Below are positions 7,136-14,048 of a stretch of DNA of 14,408 bases, piece by piece (position 1 is the first letter of the stretch; each line of letters starts with the position of its first letter). The DNA is from Enteractinococcus helveticum (GTDB lineage: Bacteria > Actinomycetota > Actinomycetes > Actinomycetales > Micrococcaceae). Below the pieces are notes generated by a model. That model saw only the letters and a list, made by a program, of their open reading frames with translations, ran no database searches and was not told the origin of the DNA. The position numbers and the translations under genes were made by a program. The stretch is from the NCBI RefSeq assembly GCF_020742345.1, contig NZ_DYXC01000127.1, positions 1 to 14,408 of the forward strand, in the 5' to 3' direction.

Positions 7136-7993
7136 TTAGACCTCCACAGATGTCAGCGAAGGACGATCTGACCATAGGCTTTGTAGGATAGTTAATAACT
7201 CGGCTGGGTCCGCGACCGCTAGATCTTCGGTCACCGGAACGCTAAAGGGTCGTTCGGATTTGGCTGGATCATCCATCAAAACATTGACACCAACTCCTGC
7301 CCGAGTACCACACAACACGTCCCGGTCAAGATGATCACCCACATACCAGCACTCAGACACCGGCACGCCTGCGGCCTGAGCGCCTTGAATCAACAGTTGC
7401 GGGTTGGGTTTGCGGATTCCCAGCTCATCAGAATACAGTTCTGCGGTAAGAAATTCCGTCAGCTTGGCTGCGGCAAGAAAATCTCGATGCACGGCACCAG
7501 ATAACGCATTGGATACCACCACGACTGGTAGCTGACGTTGTGCCGCCCAGCGCAATAGTTCAACACTGCCGTCACGTAGTGTTCGATGTTCTGCCGCGTC
7601 GTTAACTGCATAACAGATTGCCGCACTATGAGGTTGTAGTGCACGGCGGGCTGCATCCGGCCAGTCAGCTGCGATGAAATCTAACACGTAGCTTTCGTGA
7701 CTGAGCTCTGCTGGGGCAAAGGGTCGTGACATCGCATTACGCCAGGATTTGGCAGCAAGTGCGCCTGCAGCAACATCCGCAGTGATGCGCTCCACGGTCG
7801 GGGTCTGGGGATGACCATCCAAGAGTGTCACGATGGTTTCAGCCACGATCCGTTGCCAGTTATCTGGACGACGAGAGGTGACCAGCACCCCGCCGAAATC
7901 CAGCAGCAATGCCTTTGGTATCGGCAGGTCATGAGTCGAGGTGGTCATCTTGGGTAGTGTTCCTTCCAAATACGTTGATTCGTGGTTGGTCAT
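7136..7993 (-). CDS. HAD-superfamily hydrolase (probable phosphatase)
   Basis: The protein has up to 285 residues. HAD motifs are visible: motif I LLLDFGGVL (nucleophile Asp32; the usual second Asp is Gly, as in many DFGGVL-type members), motif II VVSNA (Ser161), motif III Lys195 in RKPNP, and motif IV GDHLDRD (Asp220, Asp225). The cap between about 45 and 150 is helical. The annotated ATG overlaps the ABC ATPase stop by 4 bp (ATGA), which favours translational coupling. An internal Met16 start at 7948 is preceded by GGAAGGA at 12 bases, and the first 15 residues look unlike a HAD N-terminus, so 270 residues is possible. It is probably a phosphatase acting with the IMPase-family enzyme encoded next; the substrate is unknown. 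Confidence 0.87.
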   Translation of the reverse strand: MTNHESTYLEGTLPKMTTSTHDLPIPKALLLDFGGVLVTSRRPDNWQRIVAETIVTLLDGHPQTPTVERITADVAAGALAAKSWRNAMSRPFAPAELSHESYVLDFIAADWPDAARRALQPHSAAICYAVNDAAEHRTLRDGSVELLRWAAQRQLPVVVVSNALSGAVHRDFLAAAKLTEFLTAELYSDELGIRKPNPQLLIQGAQAAGVPVSECWYVGDHLDRDVLCGTRAGVGVNVLMDDPAKSERPFSVPVTEDLAVADPAELLTILQSLWSDRPSLTSVEV

Positions 7994-9132
7994 TGCTGAC
8001 TGTGTTCTGGCAGCAGAATTTTCATCGGAGCGAAATCAGGCGTGGTGGCAACGCGCATCCCGTCAGCATCAAATGCGTGGACATCTCCGGGGTGTACCCA
8101 AGCGGTGAGTCGCTCCCCAACACGAAGATCCGGTTGCGCCGTAGTGTTGCCGAAGATTTGATCGGTGCCGTCACTGACTTCGATAATCCAGGTTCCACCG
8201 GTTGGAACCACAGCCGTTACGGTTACCGGTAATTTCACTGCACAGGCCGGTATCCGGGTGGAATCTCGGGTAAAGGACAATGATTCTGGTCGGATGCCCA
8301 CGCTGGCTGCTTCATCTCCCCGACCCGTCAACCACCGGGCTAAAGCTCGGCTCGTGGTTGACGGGGCTCCGTCGGCCAATTCGATCATGTTGATCGGTGG
8401 CGACCCCATAAACTCGGCAACGAATCGACTCACCGGACGTTGATAGATTTCTAACGGCGTCCCGGTTTGTTCAATGCGGCCCTCATTCATCACGACGATG
8501 CGTGTGGCCATGGTCATGGCTTCCCATTGGTCGTGGGTTACAAACACCATGGTGACCCCTAGCTCACGGTGGATTCGTTGGAACTCAGCGCGCATCTCAA
8601 GTCGAAGTCGCGCATCCAAGTTGGATAATGGTTCATCCAGTAACATGACCGATGGTTGTGCTGCCAGTGTGCGAGCAATGGCGACGCGTTGTTGTTGGCC
8701 GCCCGATAATTCAGCCGGGTATCGGTCGGCATAATCACCGATGCCTAGGGTCGACAGTGCGTCATCAACACGACGGTTGCGTTCTTTTTTGGTTACGTGT
8801 TGCATTTCTGGCCCGAAGGCGACGTTAGCGCGTACCGTCAGATGTGGCCACAGTGCATAGTTTTGAAATACCAGGCCCAAGTCGCGCTGCTCGGCGGGTA
8901 CTCGGGTACCTGAAGCTACATCGTCGACAGTGGTCTCTCGGATGCCAATTCGTCCGGCAGTGAGCGTTTCCAGCCCGGCGATCATCCGCAGTGTTGTGGA
9001 CTTCCCACATCCGGATGGTCCCAGCAGGCAGAGGAGCTCGCCTTCTTCGATATTCAACTGGAGTTCATCAACGCTGGGTGTTTTGGCCCCTGGGAAGACT
9101 TTGGAGACGTTCGTAAGTTCAATGAGTGTCAC
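7990..9132 (-). CDS. ABC transporter ATP-binding protein (Fbp/Afu/Pot type)
   Basis: This ATPase energises the importer encoded by the two preceding genes. Walker A (GPSGCGKST), Q-loop (VFQNYALWPHLTV), signature (LSGGQQQRVAIA), Walker B (VMLLDEPLSNLD) and H-loop (FVTHD) are all present. A C-terminal domain of about 130 residues (VGIRPESLSF, AWVHPGDVHAF) is a TOBE-like regulatory or MalK-type extension. The longest frame starts at ATG 9180, but that would overlap the binding-protein gene by 52 bp. A GTG at 9132 gives a GTGA 4-bp overlap with its stop, GGAGAG 10 bases upstream, and a product starting (M)TLIELTNVSKVF of 380 residues, so that start is preferred. The subfamily is known for iron(III), polyamine, phosphonate and sugar-phosphate importers. 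Confidence 0.93.
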   Translation of the reverse strand: MTLIELTNVSKVFPGAKTPSVDELQLNIEEGELLCLLGPSGCGKSTTLRMIAGLETLTAGRIGIRETTVDDVASGTRVPAEQRDLGLVFQNYALWPHLTVRANVAFGPEMQHVTKKERNRRVDDALSTLGIGDYADRYPAELSGGQQQRVAIARTLAAQPSVMLLDEPLSNLDARLRLEMRAEFQRIHRELGVTMVFVTHDQWEAMTMATRIVVMNEGRIEQTGTPLEIYQRPVSRFVAEFMGSPPINMIELADGAPSTTSRALARWLTGRGDEAASVGIRPESLSFTRDSTRIPACAVKLPVTVTAVVPTGGTWIIEVSDGTDQIFGNTTAQPDLRVGERLTAWVHPGDVHAFDADGMRVATTPDFAPMKILLPEHSQQ

Positions 9133-10337
9133 TGGGCCGCTACTCTCCACTGGTCCTGCCAGGTCTGGCGTGAGTTCCAATCTTCATCCAGTCCAGCGTT
9201 GTCAAAGTAGTACAGGTCGTCGATGTGTTCAGCCAGTTTCGATGGATCGTCTGGCTGTTGGATCGCAGTATTAGCGGAGATCTTGCCTTCGCTGTTCTGC
9301 GGTTCGATGCCTTCTTCGGTCATCACGTAGTGCACATACAGCATGGCTGCGTGTGGGCTTTCGGTACCGGTTGCAATCGTCACACCCTTGGGCTGGGCGA
9401 TGCCTTCCCATGGTTCAAGGCCGTCACAAATAGCGTGAGCGTATCCTTTTTCTTCGATATTGCGGAACTTCGAGGACGATACCAGCCCCACTGGTGGTTC
9501 GGATTGTCCTGGTGCGCCGACTGCTTCTGAAACGTCTTCGTTCGAGGAAGTCAGGATTGGGTTATTAGCGGCAAGGCGGGCAACCCACTCAGCAGCGGCC
9601 GAGTCCTCTTCGGTTTCAAGTGCTTCCCCGAAGTGATCTTCATAAGCAGCCAACAGTGCTTCTTCATCGAACTGGCCCATTTGGGAGAAGAAGTCCAGGA
9701 GTTTATTGGCACCGACTGGATCTTCAAGGGCGACCTTGCCCTTCCAGTCATCTTCGGTCAGCTCCCACATGTTGGTAATCGGGCAGGTGTCATAGACTTC
9801 GTCGTTATAAGTCCACAGATTGGAGTCTGAAACCATGACCAAGGGGTCTTGCATTGATTCGTCAATGTATTCGCGAGCGTCTTCCGGGATCCAACTGGTC
9901 ACAAAGTCATTTGGCAGCAGCTGGTTTTTCAGTGCGGGGAGGTCTTGCATTGTCACCACATCACCGACGACGTTGCCAGACTGGGCTTCGCGAGTCACCA
10001 TCTCCAGGGCTTCTGAGGCATCAACTTTGGTGCCGGTAGCTTCAATACCGTATTTTTCGGAGAAATTTTTTGCAATGTCTTCTACTGCCGACGCATTGTC
10101 ATAAATGGTGATCGGACCTTCTTCTTGAGCTTTTGCAATGAGCTCATCCAGATCAAAATTCTCGCCTTCGAAAGCCGCAAAAACTTCTTTGGTTTGGGAA
10201 GCATTCTTGGCGTCATCAGATCCGGCGCTATCAGCGGGTGCTTGGCCAGCGCAGGCAGAGAACGCGGTCAACGACAGCAGAATTGCCGAGGTTGTGAGTA
10301 ATCTTCTGGATTTACGACGGTTTTGGTGAGTCCTCAT
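9129..10337 (-). CDS. ABC transporter substrate-binding lipoprotein (Fbp/AfuA-like)
   Basis: This 402-residue extracytoplasmic binding protein has a basic n-region (NRRKSRR), a hydrophobic h-region (about 13-27) and a lipobox-like FSAC with Cys29, so it should be a membrane-anchored lipoprotein. An acidic, low-complexity linker follows (about 30-60). The fold resembles class-II extracellular solute-binding proteins of the Fe3+/AfuA group (ITIYDNASAVEDIAKNFSEK, LWTYNDEVYD, MWELTEDDWKGKVALEDP, TGTESPHAAMLYVHYVMT). GGAG (complement 10346-10349) sits 8 bases before the ATG. It follows the permease gene by 82 bp, unlike the tightly overlapping genes after it. The Afu branch binds phosphorylated sugars rather than iron, and two phosphatase genes in the same operon favour an organophosphate ligand here; this is inference. 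Confidence 0.88.
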   Translation of the reverse strand: MRTHQNRRKSRRLLTTSAILLSLTAFSACAGQAPADSAGSDDAKNASQTKEVFAAFEGENFDLDELIAKAQEEGPITIYDNASAVEDIAKNFSEKYGIEATGTKVDASEALEMVTREAQSGNVVGDVVTMQDLPALKNQLLPNDFVTSWIPEDAREYIDESMQDPLVMVSDSNLWTYNDEVYDTCPITNMWELTEDDWKGKVALEDPVGANKLLDFFSQMGQFDEEALLAAYEDHFGEALETEEDSAAAEWVARLAANNPILTSSNEDVSEAVGAPGQSEPPVGLVSSSKFRNIEEKGYAHAICDGLEPWEGIAQPKGVTIATGTESPHAAMLYVHYVMTEEGIEPQNSEGKISANTAIQQPDDPSKLAEHIDDLYYFDNAGLDEDWNSRQTWQDQWRVAAQ

Positions 10338-10419
10338 ATTAGGTGCTCCAATTTCATAGGTGGTGTCAGGTGAGGTGGTTGATGGTTAGGTTTCTAAGAC
10401 TCGGTGGGCAAACGGGAGG
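10338..10419. other. Intergenic gap between permease and binding-protein genes
   Basis: The 82 bp hold the binding-protein ribosome-binding site (complement 10346-10349) but no obvious hairpin. It is the only substantial gap inside the operon, and could allow extra translation or mRNA processing for the binding protein, which is normally needed in excess over the permease. Confidence 0.3.
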
Positions 10420-12255
10420 TCATGATCCACCTGCCCCCTGAGCAAGATCTGCTTTGAATAGCCGCCGGGCTAACCAGGTTCCAACCAGGGCCACCACACA
10501 GATCAGCAGTGTGATGGCATTAGCGGCATGCGTGTAACCCGAGTCGACAAGATTCATCGACAAGGTGGTCAATAAGTGGGTGCCCGGAGTGGCCAAGACG
10601 ATCACGAGGCTAAGACTTTGGACACCTGAAATGAACGGCAACAAAATGGCGCTGGCCAACGCCGAACGGTGGATGGGGAAGACAATACGACGCATCCGTG
10701 TCCACCATCGTGCACCAAGCACTTGTGATGCTTCTTCAGGATCTTTGCCTAATTGCATCATCGCCGAGATGCCTGCCCGGGAGGCGAAGGGCATTTCGTC
10801 CGCGATGAGAATCAGTACCAAAATGACAGCGGTTCCGTAGAGGGCAGGGATTGGGCCGCGTTGGACTGCAAACAACGATAGGTAGGCGACTGCGAATGCT
10901 ATGCCTGGCACCAAGTACGGGGTGAAAGCGGTAACCCGCAAGACGGTCCCAATCCACCGTGCCGGACTGCGAACAACAACGTATCCGATGAGCATGCCCA
11001 GCACTCCAGAACACACGGCAGCAAGCCCGACCATCCAAATGGTGTTCCAGACGGCTGACCACGTTTCAGGATTCACTAACACTCCCTCACGGAAGTTAGC
11101 AAAGGGTAGATCAGATCCCAGCCAATAGTTCAACGTGAAGTTGCTGAATTGAAATTGGCCCGGCACTTGCATGATCGTCGACAACAGCAGCACGCCCAGC
11201 GGGATCACCACCGAGATTGTAAACAGGCCGGCGACGGCGATAAATGCAGGGATTCGTAAGGATCCCAGTGGTTGCGGTCGGGAGGAGTGTCCTTTACCTG
11301 AAATCGTGGTGTAGCGACGCATTTCTTTGAGAAACTTCACGTCGATCCACAGCGAGATGGCACCCAATGCCACCATCACCACCGAGATCACTGCCGCGGT
11401 GCCCGCCTGCTGGGTTTGGATGCTCTGGTACAGCGTGGTGGATAACACTTGAAAATCTGCCGGTGTACCCAAAACGTAAGCCACACCAAATTCACCGATC
11501 GCTTTGGCGAAAATGAGGGTAGCGGCTGACAAAATGGCTGGACGCAATAACGGAAGAGTAATTTTCAGCATCCGTTGGGTGCGATTTGCACCCAATAGCT
11601 GTGCGGCGTCATCGTATTCATCGGGCAGATTCTTCATTGCACCGGTCACGAGCAGAATCACATACGGAATGAAGTGCAACGTGAATATCACGGTGATGGG
11701 AAGCATCCCATAGGCCAGCCAGTTCGGCGGGGTCACCCCCAGGGACTCCAACCAGCCGATGCCTCCGCCAACTTCTCGGTTTTTGAATAATGTGGTCCAG
11801 GCCAGTGCAAAGGTCCAAGCCGGCAACATGTATGGGATGAGCAAGGCTGTTGAGAACCAGCGTCGCCCCAACAAGTCGGTTCGTGAGATCAGCCATGCCG
11901 CGGGTAACCCGATGATTAACGCACCCATAATTGACATGCCCGCCACCATCAGGGTGTTGAGTAACGGTCGGTAGAAGATAATCGGTGATACAGCGTCTGC
12001 GAAGACCCGTTCGAAATAGTGGGTCGTCCACGAGCCCGCCTGTTGGCCAGTAGCCATTTCGTCACCGAATGCTACCTGGATAGAGGACAGTAACAAGGAG
12101 GCTACCGGCGCGATAATCAAGTAGGCAAACAGTGCCAGAAGAACGAGACCGAGCACCGTGGCAGGGTGTTTTAATGCAACACGCCACGAGTAACCGGAAA
12201 ATCGCCGGCGTGGCGGAGTCTCCGGACTCTTGAGTGTGGAACGTTCCATTAACAT
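10420..12255 (-). CDS. Fused two-domain ABC transporter permease (FbpB/AfuB-like)
   Basis: This 611-residue inner-membrane protein contains two consecutive permease halves, each with about six transmembrane helices (first segment ALFAYLIIAPVASLLL near 40-56). Each half has an EAA loop that contacts the ATPase: DEYDDAAQLLGANRTQRML and DPEEASQVLGARWWTRMRR, both ending in a 'PI/PL' step. Duplicated permeases of this size are typical of FbpB/HitB/AfuB importers, so one gene supplies the whole membrane channel. The start at 12255 is supported by AAAGAGG about 5 bases upstream; Met3 (12249) is a nearby alternative. It is the first gene of the operon, with a LacI-type operator about 90 bp upstream. 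Confidence 0.93.
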   Translation of the reverse strand: MLMERSTLKSPETPPRRRFSGYSWRVALKHPATVLGLVLLALFAYLIIAPVASLLLSSIQVAFGDEMATGQQAGSWTTHYFERVFADAVSPIIFYRPLLNTLMVAGMSIMGALIIGLPAAWLISRTDLLGRRWFSTALLIPYMLPAWTFALAWTTLFKNREVGGGIGWLESLGVTPPNWLAYGMLPITVIFTLHFIPYVILLVTGAMKNLPDEYDDAAQLLGANRTQRMLKITLPLLRPAILSAATLIFAKAIGEFGVAYVLGTPADFQVLSTTLYQSIQTQQAGTAAVISVVMVALGAISLWIDVKFLKEMRRYTTISGKGHSSRPQPLGSLRIPAFIAVAGLFTISVVIPLGVLLLSTIMQVPGQFQFSNFTLNYWLGSDLPFANFREGVLVNPETWSAVWNTIWMVGLAAVCSGVLGMLIGYVVVRSPARWIGTVLRVTAFTPYLVPGIAFAVAYLSLFAVQRGPIPALYGTAVILVLILIADEMPFASRAGISAMMQLGKDPEEASQVLGARWWTRMRRIVFPIHRSALASAILLPFISGVQSLSLVIVLATPGTHLLTTLSMNLVDSGYTHAANAITLLICVVALVGTWLARRLFKADLAQGAGGS

Positions 12256-12472
12256 GGCAACCTCTTTCTGTGTGAACGAGATTCAGCCTAAAGTTGCTGA
12301 GTTGCCACTGAGCCAAGCGCGGATTGCCAAACGGTAAACCTATGTGGAACGTTCCCACACTGGTGTGATACATGTCTCCAGAAGGCCTTGACGTTGGACC
12401 ACACGGAGCATTGAGCGCCTCGAGACCAGCACATCCAACGCCAAACTGGGACAATAGAAGTACTACATGGAT
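12256..12472. other. Operon leader and promoter region
   Basis: This is the upstream region of the minus-strand transporter operon. It contains the permease ribosome-binding site, the LacI-type palindrome at 12343-12359 and, beside it, a short CACAC/GTGTG inverted repeat (12356-12367). On the minus strand TAGGTT follows the operator, but no strong -35 hexamer is visible, so the exact promoter is not assigned. Confidence 0.4.
12343..12359. promoter_or_regulatory. Putative LacI-family operator
   Basis: TGTGGAACGTTCCCACA is an imperfect palindrome around the perfect 10-bp core GGAACGTTCC (12346-12355). Central CG and AACGTT-type cores are typical of LacI/GalR operators. It lies about 90 bp upstream of the first gene of the operon whose last gene encodes a LacI-family protein, so autorepression is likely. 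Confidence 0.6.
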
Positions 12473-12573
12473 GAGGCCCCAGGACTGGAACCCGGGGCCT
12501 CAACACTCTCATCACTCACACCTCGAAGAGGGTGATACCCACTCTAGGAAATGTTCCTGACGCTGAGCTTGCG
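12473..12573 (+). repeat. Structured dispersed repeat, copy 3
   Basis: Hairpin 1 has stem GAGGCCCC / GGGGCCTC (12473-12480 and 12494-12501). Then come CATCACTCACACCTCGAAG, the second hairpin in the altered form AGAGGGTGATACCCACTCT, GGAAATGTTCCTG and GAGCTTGCG. Similarity to copy 1 extends weakly to about 12608 (ATGAAGGATCTGGGAAAA). It sits between divergent transcription units (transporter operon leftwards, MNT gene rightwards), where no transcript should end. Confidence 0.8.
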
Positions 12574-12740
12574 TTCCGCTCAAAGTCAAGCATGAAGGAT
12601 CTGGGAAAATGCTGTGCACGCAAATATTTGCGAGCCATGACATCACTCATCTCCGCGCTATACAAGTGGGGATGCGGACTGTTTTCATACCAGTTCAGGT
12701 TCCACGCCGCGATTCTTGGCTTCGAAGGAGGTGGGCACAT

Positions 12741-12778
12741 GATGTAGTTTTTTACCTATTTAGGCAAAAAACTACATC
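12741..12778. repeat. 38-bp palindrome upstream of the MNT gene
   Basis: GATGTAGTTTTTT (12741-12753) and AAAAAACTACATC (12766-12778) are perfect 13-bp arms. Inside, CCTA/TAGG (12755-12758 and 12761-12764) also pair, interrupted by one A/C mismatch. Read on either strand the second arm ends near A/T runs, so it could be an operator or a bidirectional hairpin. Its position directly upstream of the promoter of an HTH-containing antitoxin-like gene favours an autoregulatory site. Confidence 0.55.
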
Positions 12779-12781
12779 AGT

Positions 12782-12799
12782 GAGTATTTATTTATACTC
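12782..12799 (+). promoter_or_regulatory. Palindromic -10 region of the MNT gene
   Basis: GAGTAT (12782-12787) and ATACTC (12794-12799) form a perfect inverted repeat around TTATTT. The right arm contains TATACT (12793-12798), a good -10 hexamer 45 bases before the ATG at 12843. No strong -35 is seen; it would fall in the right arm of the preceding palindrome. Confidence 0.45.
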
Positions 12800-12842
12800 C
12801 GCCAACTGATACCAGCATTAACAGCAAAGGAAGGAAACCACT

Positions 12843-13428
12843 ATGCGGTTGCAGAACCCTTTTGCTTCACTGAGCACTGCAGGCCTTGATTCGCAGGTTC
12901 TTACAGTATTAGCTCGTTCAAACCAATATCTCACGATTCAGCAAATTCATCAGCTCCTCCCCGAAACCGGGTCACTTGCCGGTGTGCGCCACCCCTATTG
13001 CACGATTAGTCGCCCAGGGGACGGTCCTTGAGCGAGTCACTGGCCGCACTTCAGGCTACGCGCTCAACAAGGACCATCTACTTATAGAGCCCATTCTGCA
13101 GATCGCAAACGCTAAAAAAACACTGATAGAGCGAATCTCTGAGACTATTACAAGCTGGTCTCATCAACCATTAACCGTCCAGCTTTTCGGGTCCGCTGCT
13201 CGCAATGACATGGAGACAGACAGCGATATTGATATCTTGTTCGTGTTTGACGAAAGCACGGATGACCAAGAAACAGACACGAACATTAACCAACTAACCC
13301 AGCAGGTAAGTCGCTGGACCGGCAATGATGTTCGTCCTCTTGTCTATTCTGAGTCCGAAGTTGAACCAGCTCCCATATTTGATTCGGTTCTACGAGAAGG
13401 CATTCCTATCTCAGGCAATCCAAACTGA
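12843..13428 (+). pseudogene. HTH-nucleotidyltransferase (MNT) antitoxin-like gene with one frameshift
   Basis: Two frames join to give one protein of about 195 residues. The first part (from ATG 12843, with AAAGGAAGG about 8 bases upstream) is a winged-helix-like region: LDSQVLTVLARSNQYLTIQQ then ETGSLAGVR. The natural continuation IARLVAQGTVLERVTGRTSGYAL lies one frame over and runs to TGA 13428. Removing one base near the CCCC at 12992-12998 restores GVRHPIARLVAQGTV. The C-terminal half is a minimal nucleotidyltransferase: FGSAARNDMETDSDIDILFV has the GS and DxD active-site residues intact. Proteins of this type neutralise HEPN RNase toxins, in studied cases by adding AMP, and a HEPN-like gene follows. 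The shift may be a true lesion, a sequencing error or programmed frameshifting; a lesion or error is most likely. Confidence 0.75.
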
Positions 13429-13463
13429 TTGCGTCAACACATACGCCGAAGTAGGCAATCAGC

Positions 13464-13815
13464 ATGATGTCGAAGAAAAGTAGGCTCAAAATCGTTCCTG
13501 CAGGTAGCCACTGATGCTCGAGAACTCGCAGAGGATAACGAGGTGGCAGATGCCACGGTAACGCCCTATGTACACGCTGGAATTGCAGCCGCCGACGCCA
13601 TTTGTGCGGCTGCACTGGGAGAACATTCTCAGGGTTCTGATCATTCTCAAGCGGTGATGTTGTTGAGTACGGTCGATAAAACAGCTGCTAGGCACCTAAA
13701 TACGCTACTCCAGATGAAAACGCGGGCGGGCTACGGTCACAACCCAATTAGCGAGACTAACCTTCGCAGAGCATCACGAGCTGCCGAGGCTCTAGTTTCT
13801 ACAGCTGTCCTCTAA
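13464..13815 (+). pseudogene. HEPN-like toxin gene with one frameshift
   Basis: A start at 13464 (ATG ATG) gives MSKKSRLKIVPA, then hits TGA after GSH. One frame over, VATDARELAEDNEVADATV continues to TAA 13815. Deleting one G near GCAGGTAGCC (about 13501-13505) joins them into a protein of about 115 residues. The body is helical and resembles actinobacterial HEPN proteins (AADAICAAALGEHSQGSDHSQAV). It carries an R-x4-H motif (RAGYGH within MKTRAGYGHNP), the catalytic signature of HEPN RNases. It lies 35 bp after the MNT gene, so the two form an MNT/HEPN toxin-antitoxin-type pair. A shorter in-frame GTG at 13543 leaves 90 codons. With both partners shifted in the same way, the module may be dead or the reads may be faulty. 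Confidence 0.7.
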
Positions 13816-13888
13816 TGCCGGTTCTAGAAAATGTATCCATTGATGTTTATTGGGGTTCCATGGAGTTCTAAAAACCATCAAATGGCGA

Positions 13889-13986
13889 AAGGCCCCGGGA
13901 CTGGAACCCGGAGCCTCGCGTCTTCATCACTCACACCTTGAAGAGGTAGTTACTACTCTAAGAAACGTTCCTGAGCACGAGCTTGA
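13889..13986 (+). repeat. Structured dispersed repeat, copy 4
   Basis: Hairpin 1 is AGGCCCCGGG / CCCGGAGCCT (13890-13899 and 13907-13916, one C/A mismatch, loop ACTGGAA, the same loop core as copy 3). CATCACTCACACCTTGAAG, hairpin 2 AGAGGTAG / CTACTCT with loop TTA, AAGAAACGTTCCTG and GAGCTTG follow. It lies between the convergent 3' ends of the HEPN gene and the OmpA-domain gene. Confidence 0.8.
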
Positions 13987-14048
13987 ATTCGCCTGAATTT
14001 TGAGAAGGAATGCGCGGACGACGTGATGCAGCAAATATGGCACTTGCG

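Larger units (their letters stand above)
12574..12840. other. Region upstream of the nucleotidyltransferase gene
   Basis: No supported gene. It includes the weak repeat tail to about 12608, then a perfect Shine-Dalgarno AAGGAGGTG (12725-12733) that leads only to ATG ATG TAG (12739-12747), then two palindromes and the ribosome-binding site of the MNT gene. Frames open through this stretch lack ribosome-binding sites or run through the repeat. Confidence 0.45.

Noticed and set aside
7990..12255. Plain iron(III) uptake operon
   Set aside because: The protein class fits, but there is no iron-regulator-like site and the phosphatases and LacI repressor point elsewhere. Kept only as an alternative.
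12473..12501. tRNA-like or tRNA T-arm resemblance of GGACTGGAACCC in repeat copies 3 and 4
   Set aside because: No acceptor, D or anticodon arms can be drawn around it; it is the loop of hairpin 1.
12516..12740. 74-codon frame on the minus strand upstream of the MNT gene
   Set aside because: No ribosome-binding site, runs through repeat copy 3, and composition looks random.
12843..13428. Programmed ribosomal frameshifting in the MNT gene
   Set aside because: CCCC near a rare shift point exists, but no slippery heptamer with a downstream structure is visible and the HEPN gene has a similar shift. A lesion or read error is simpler.
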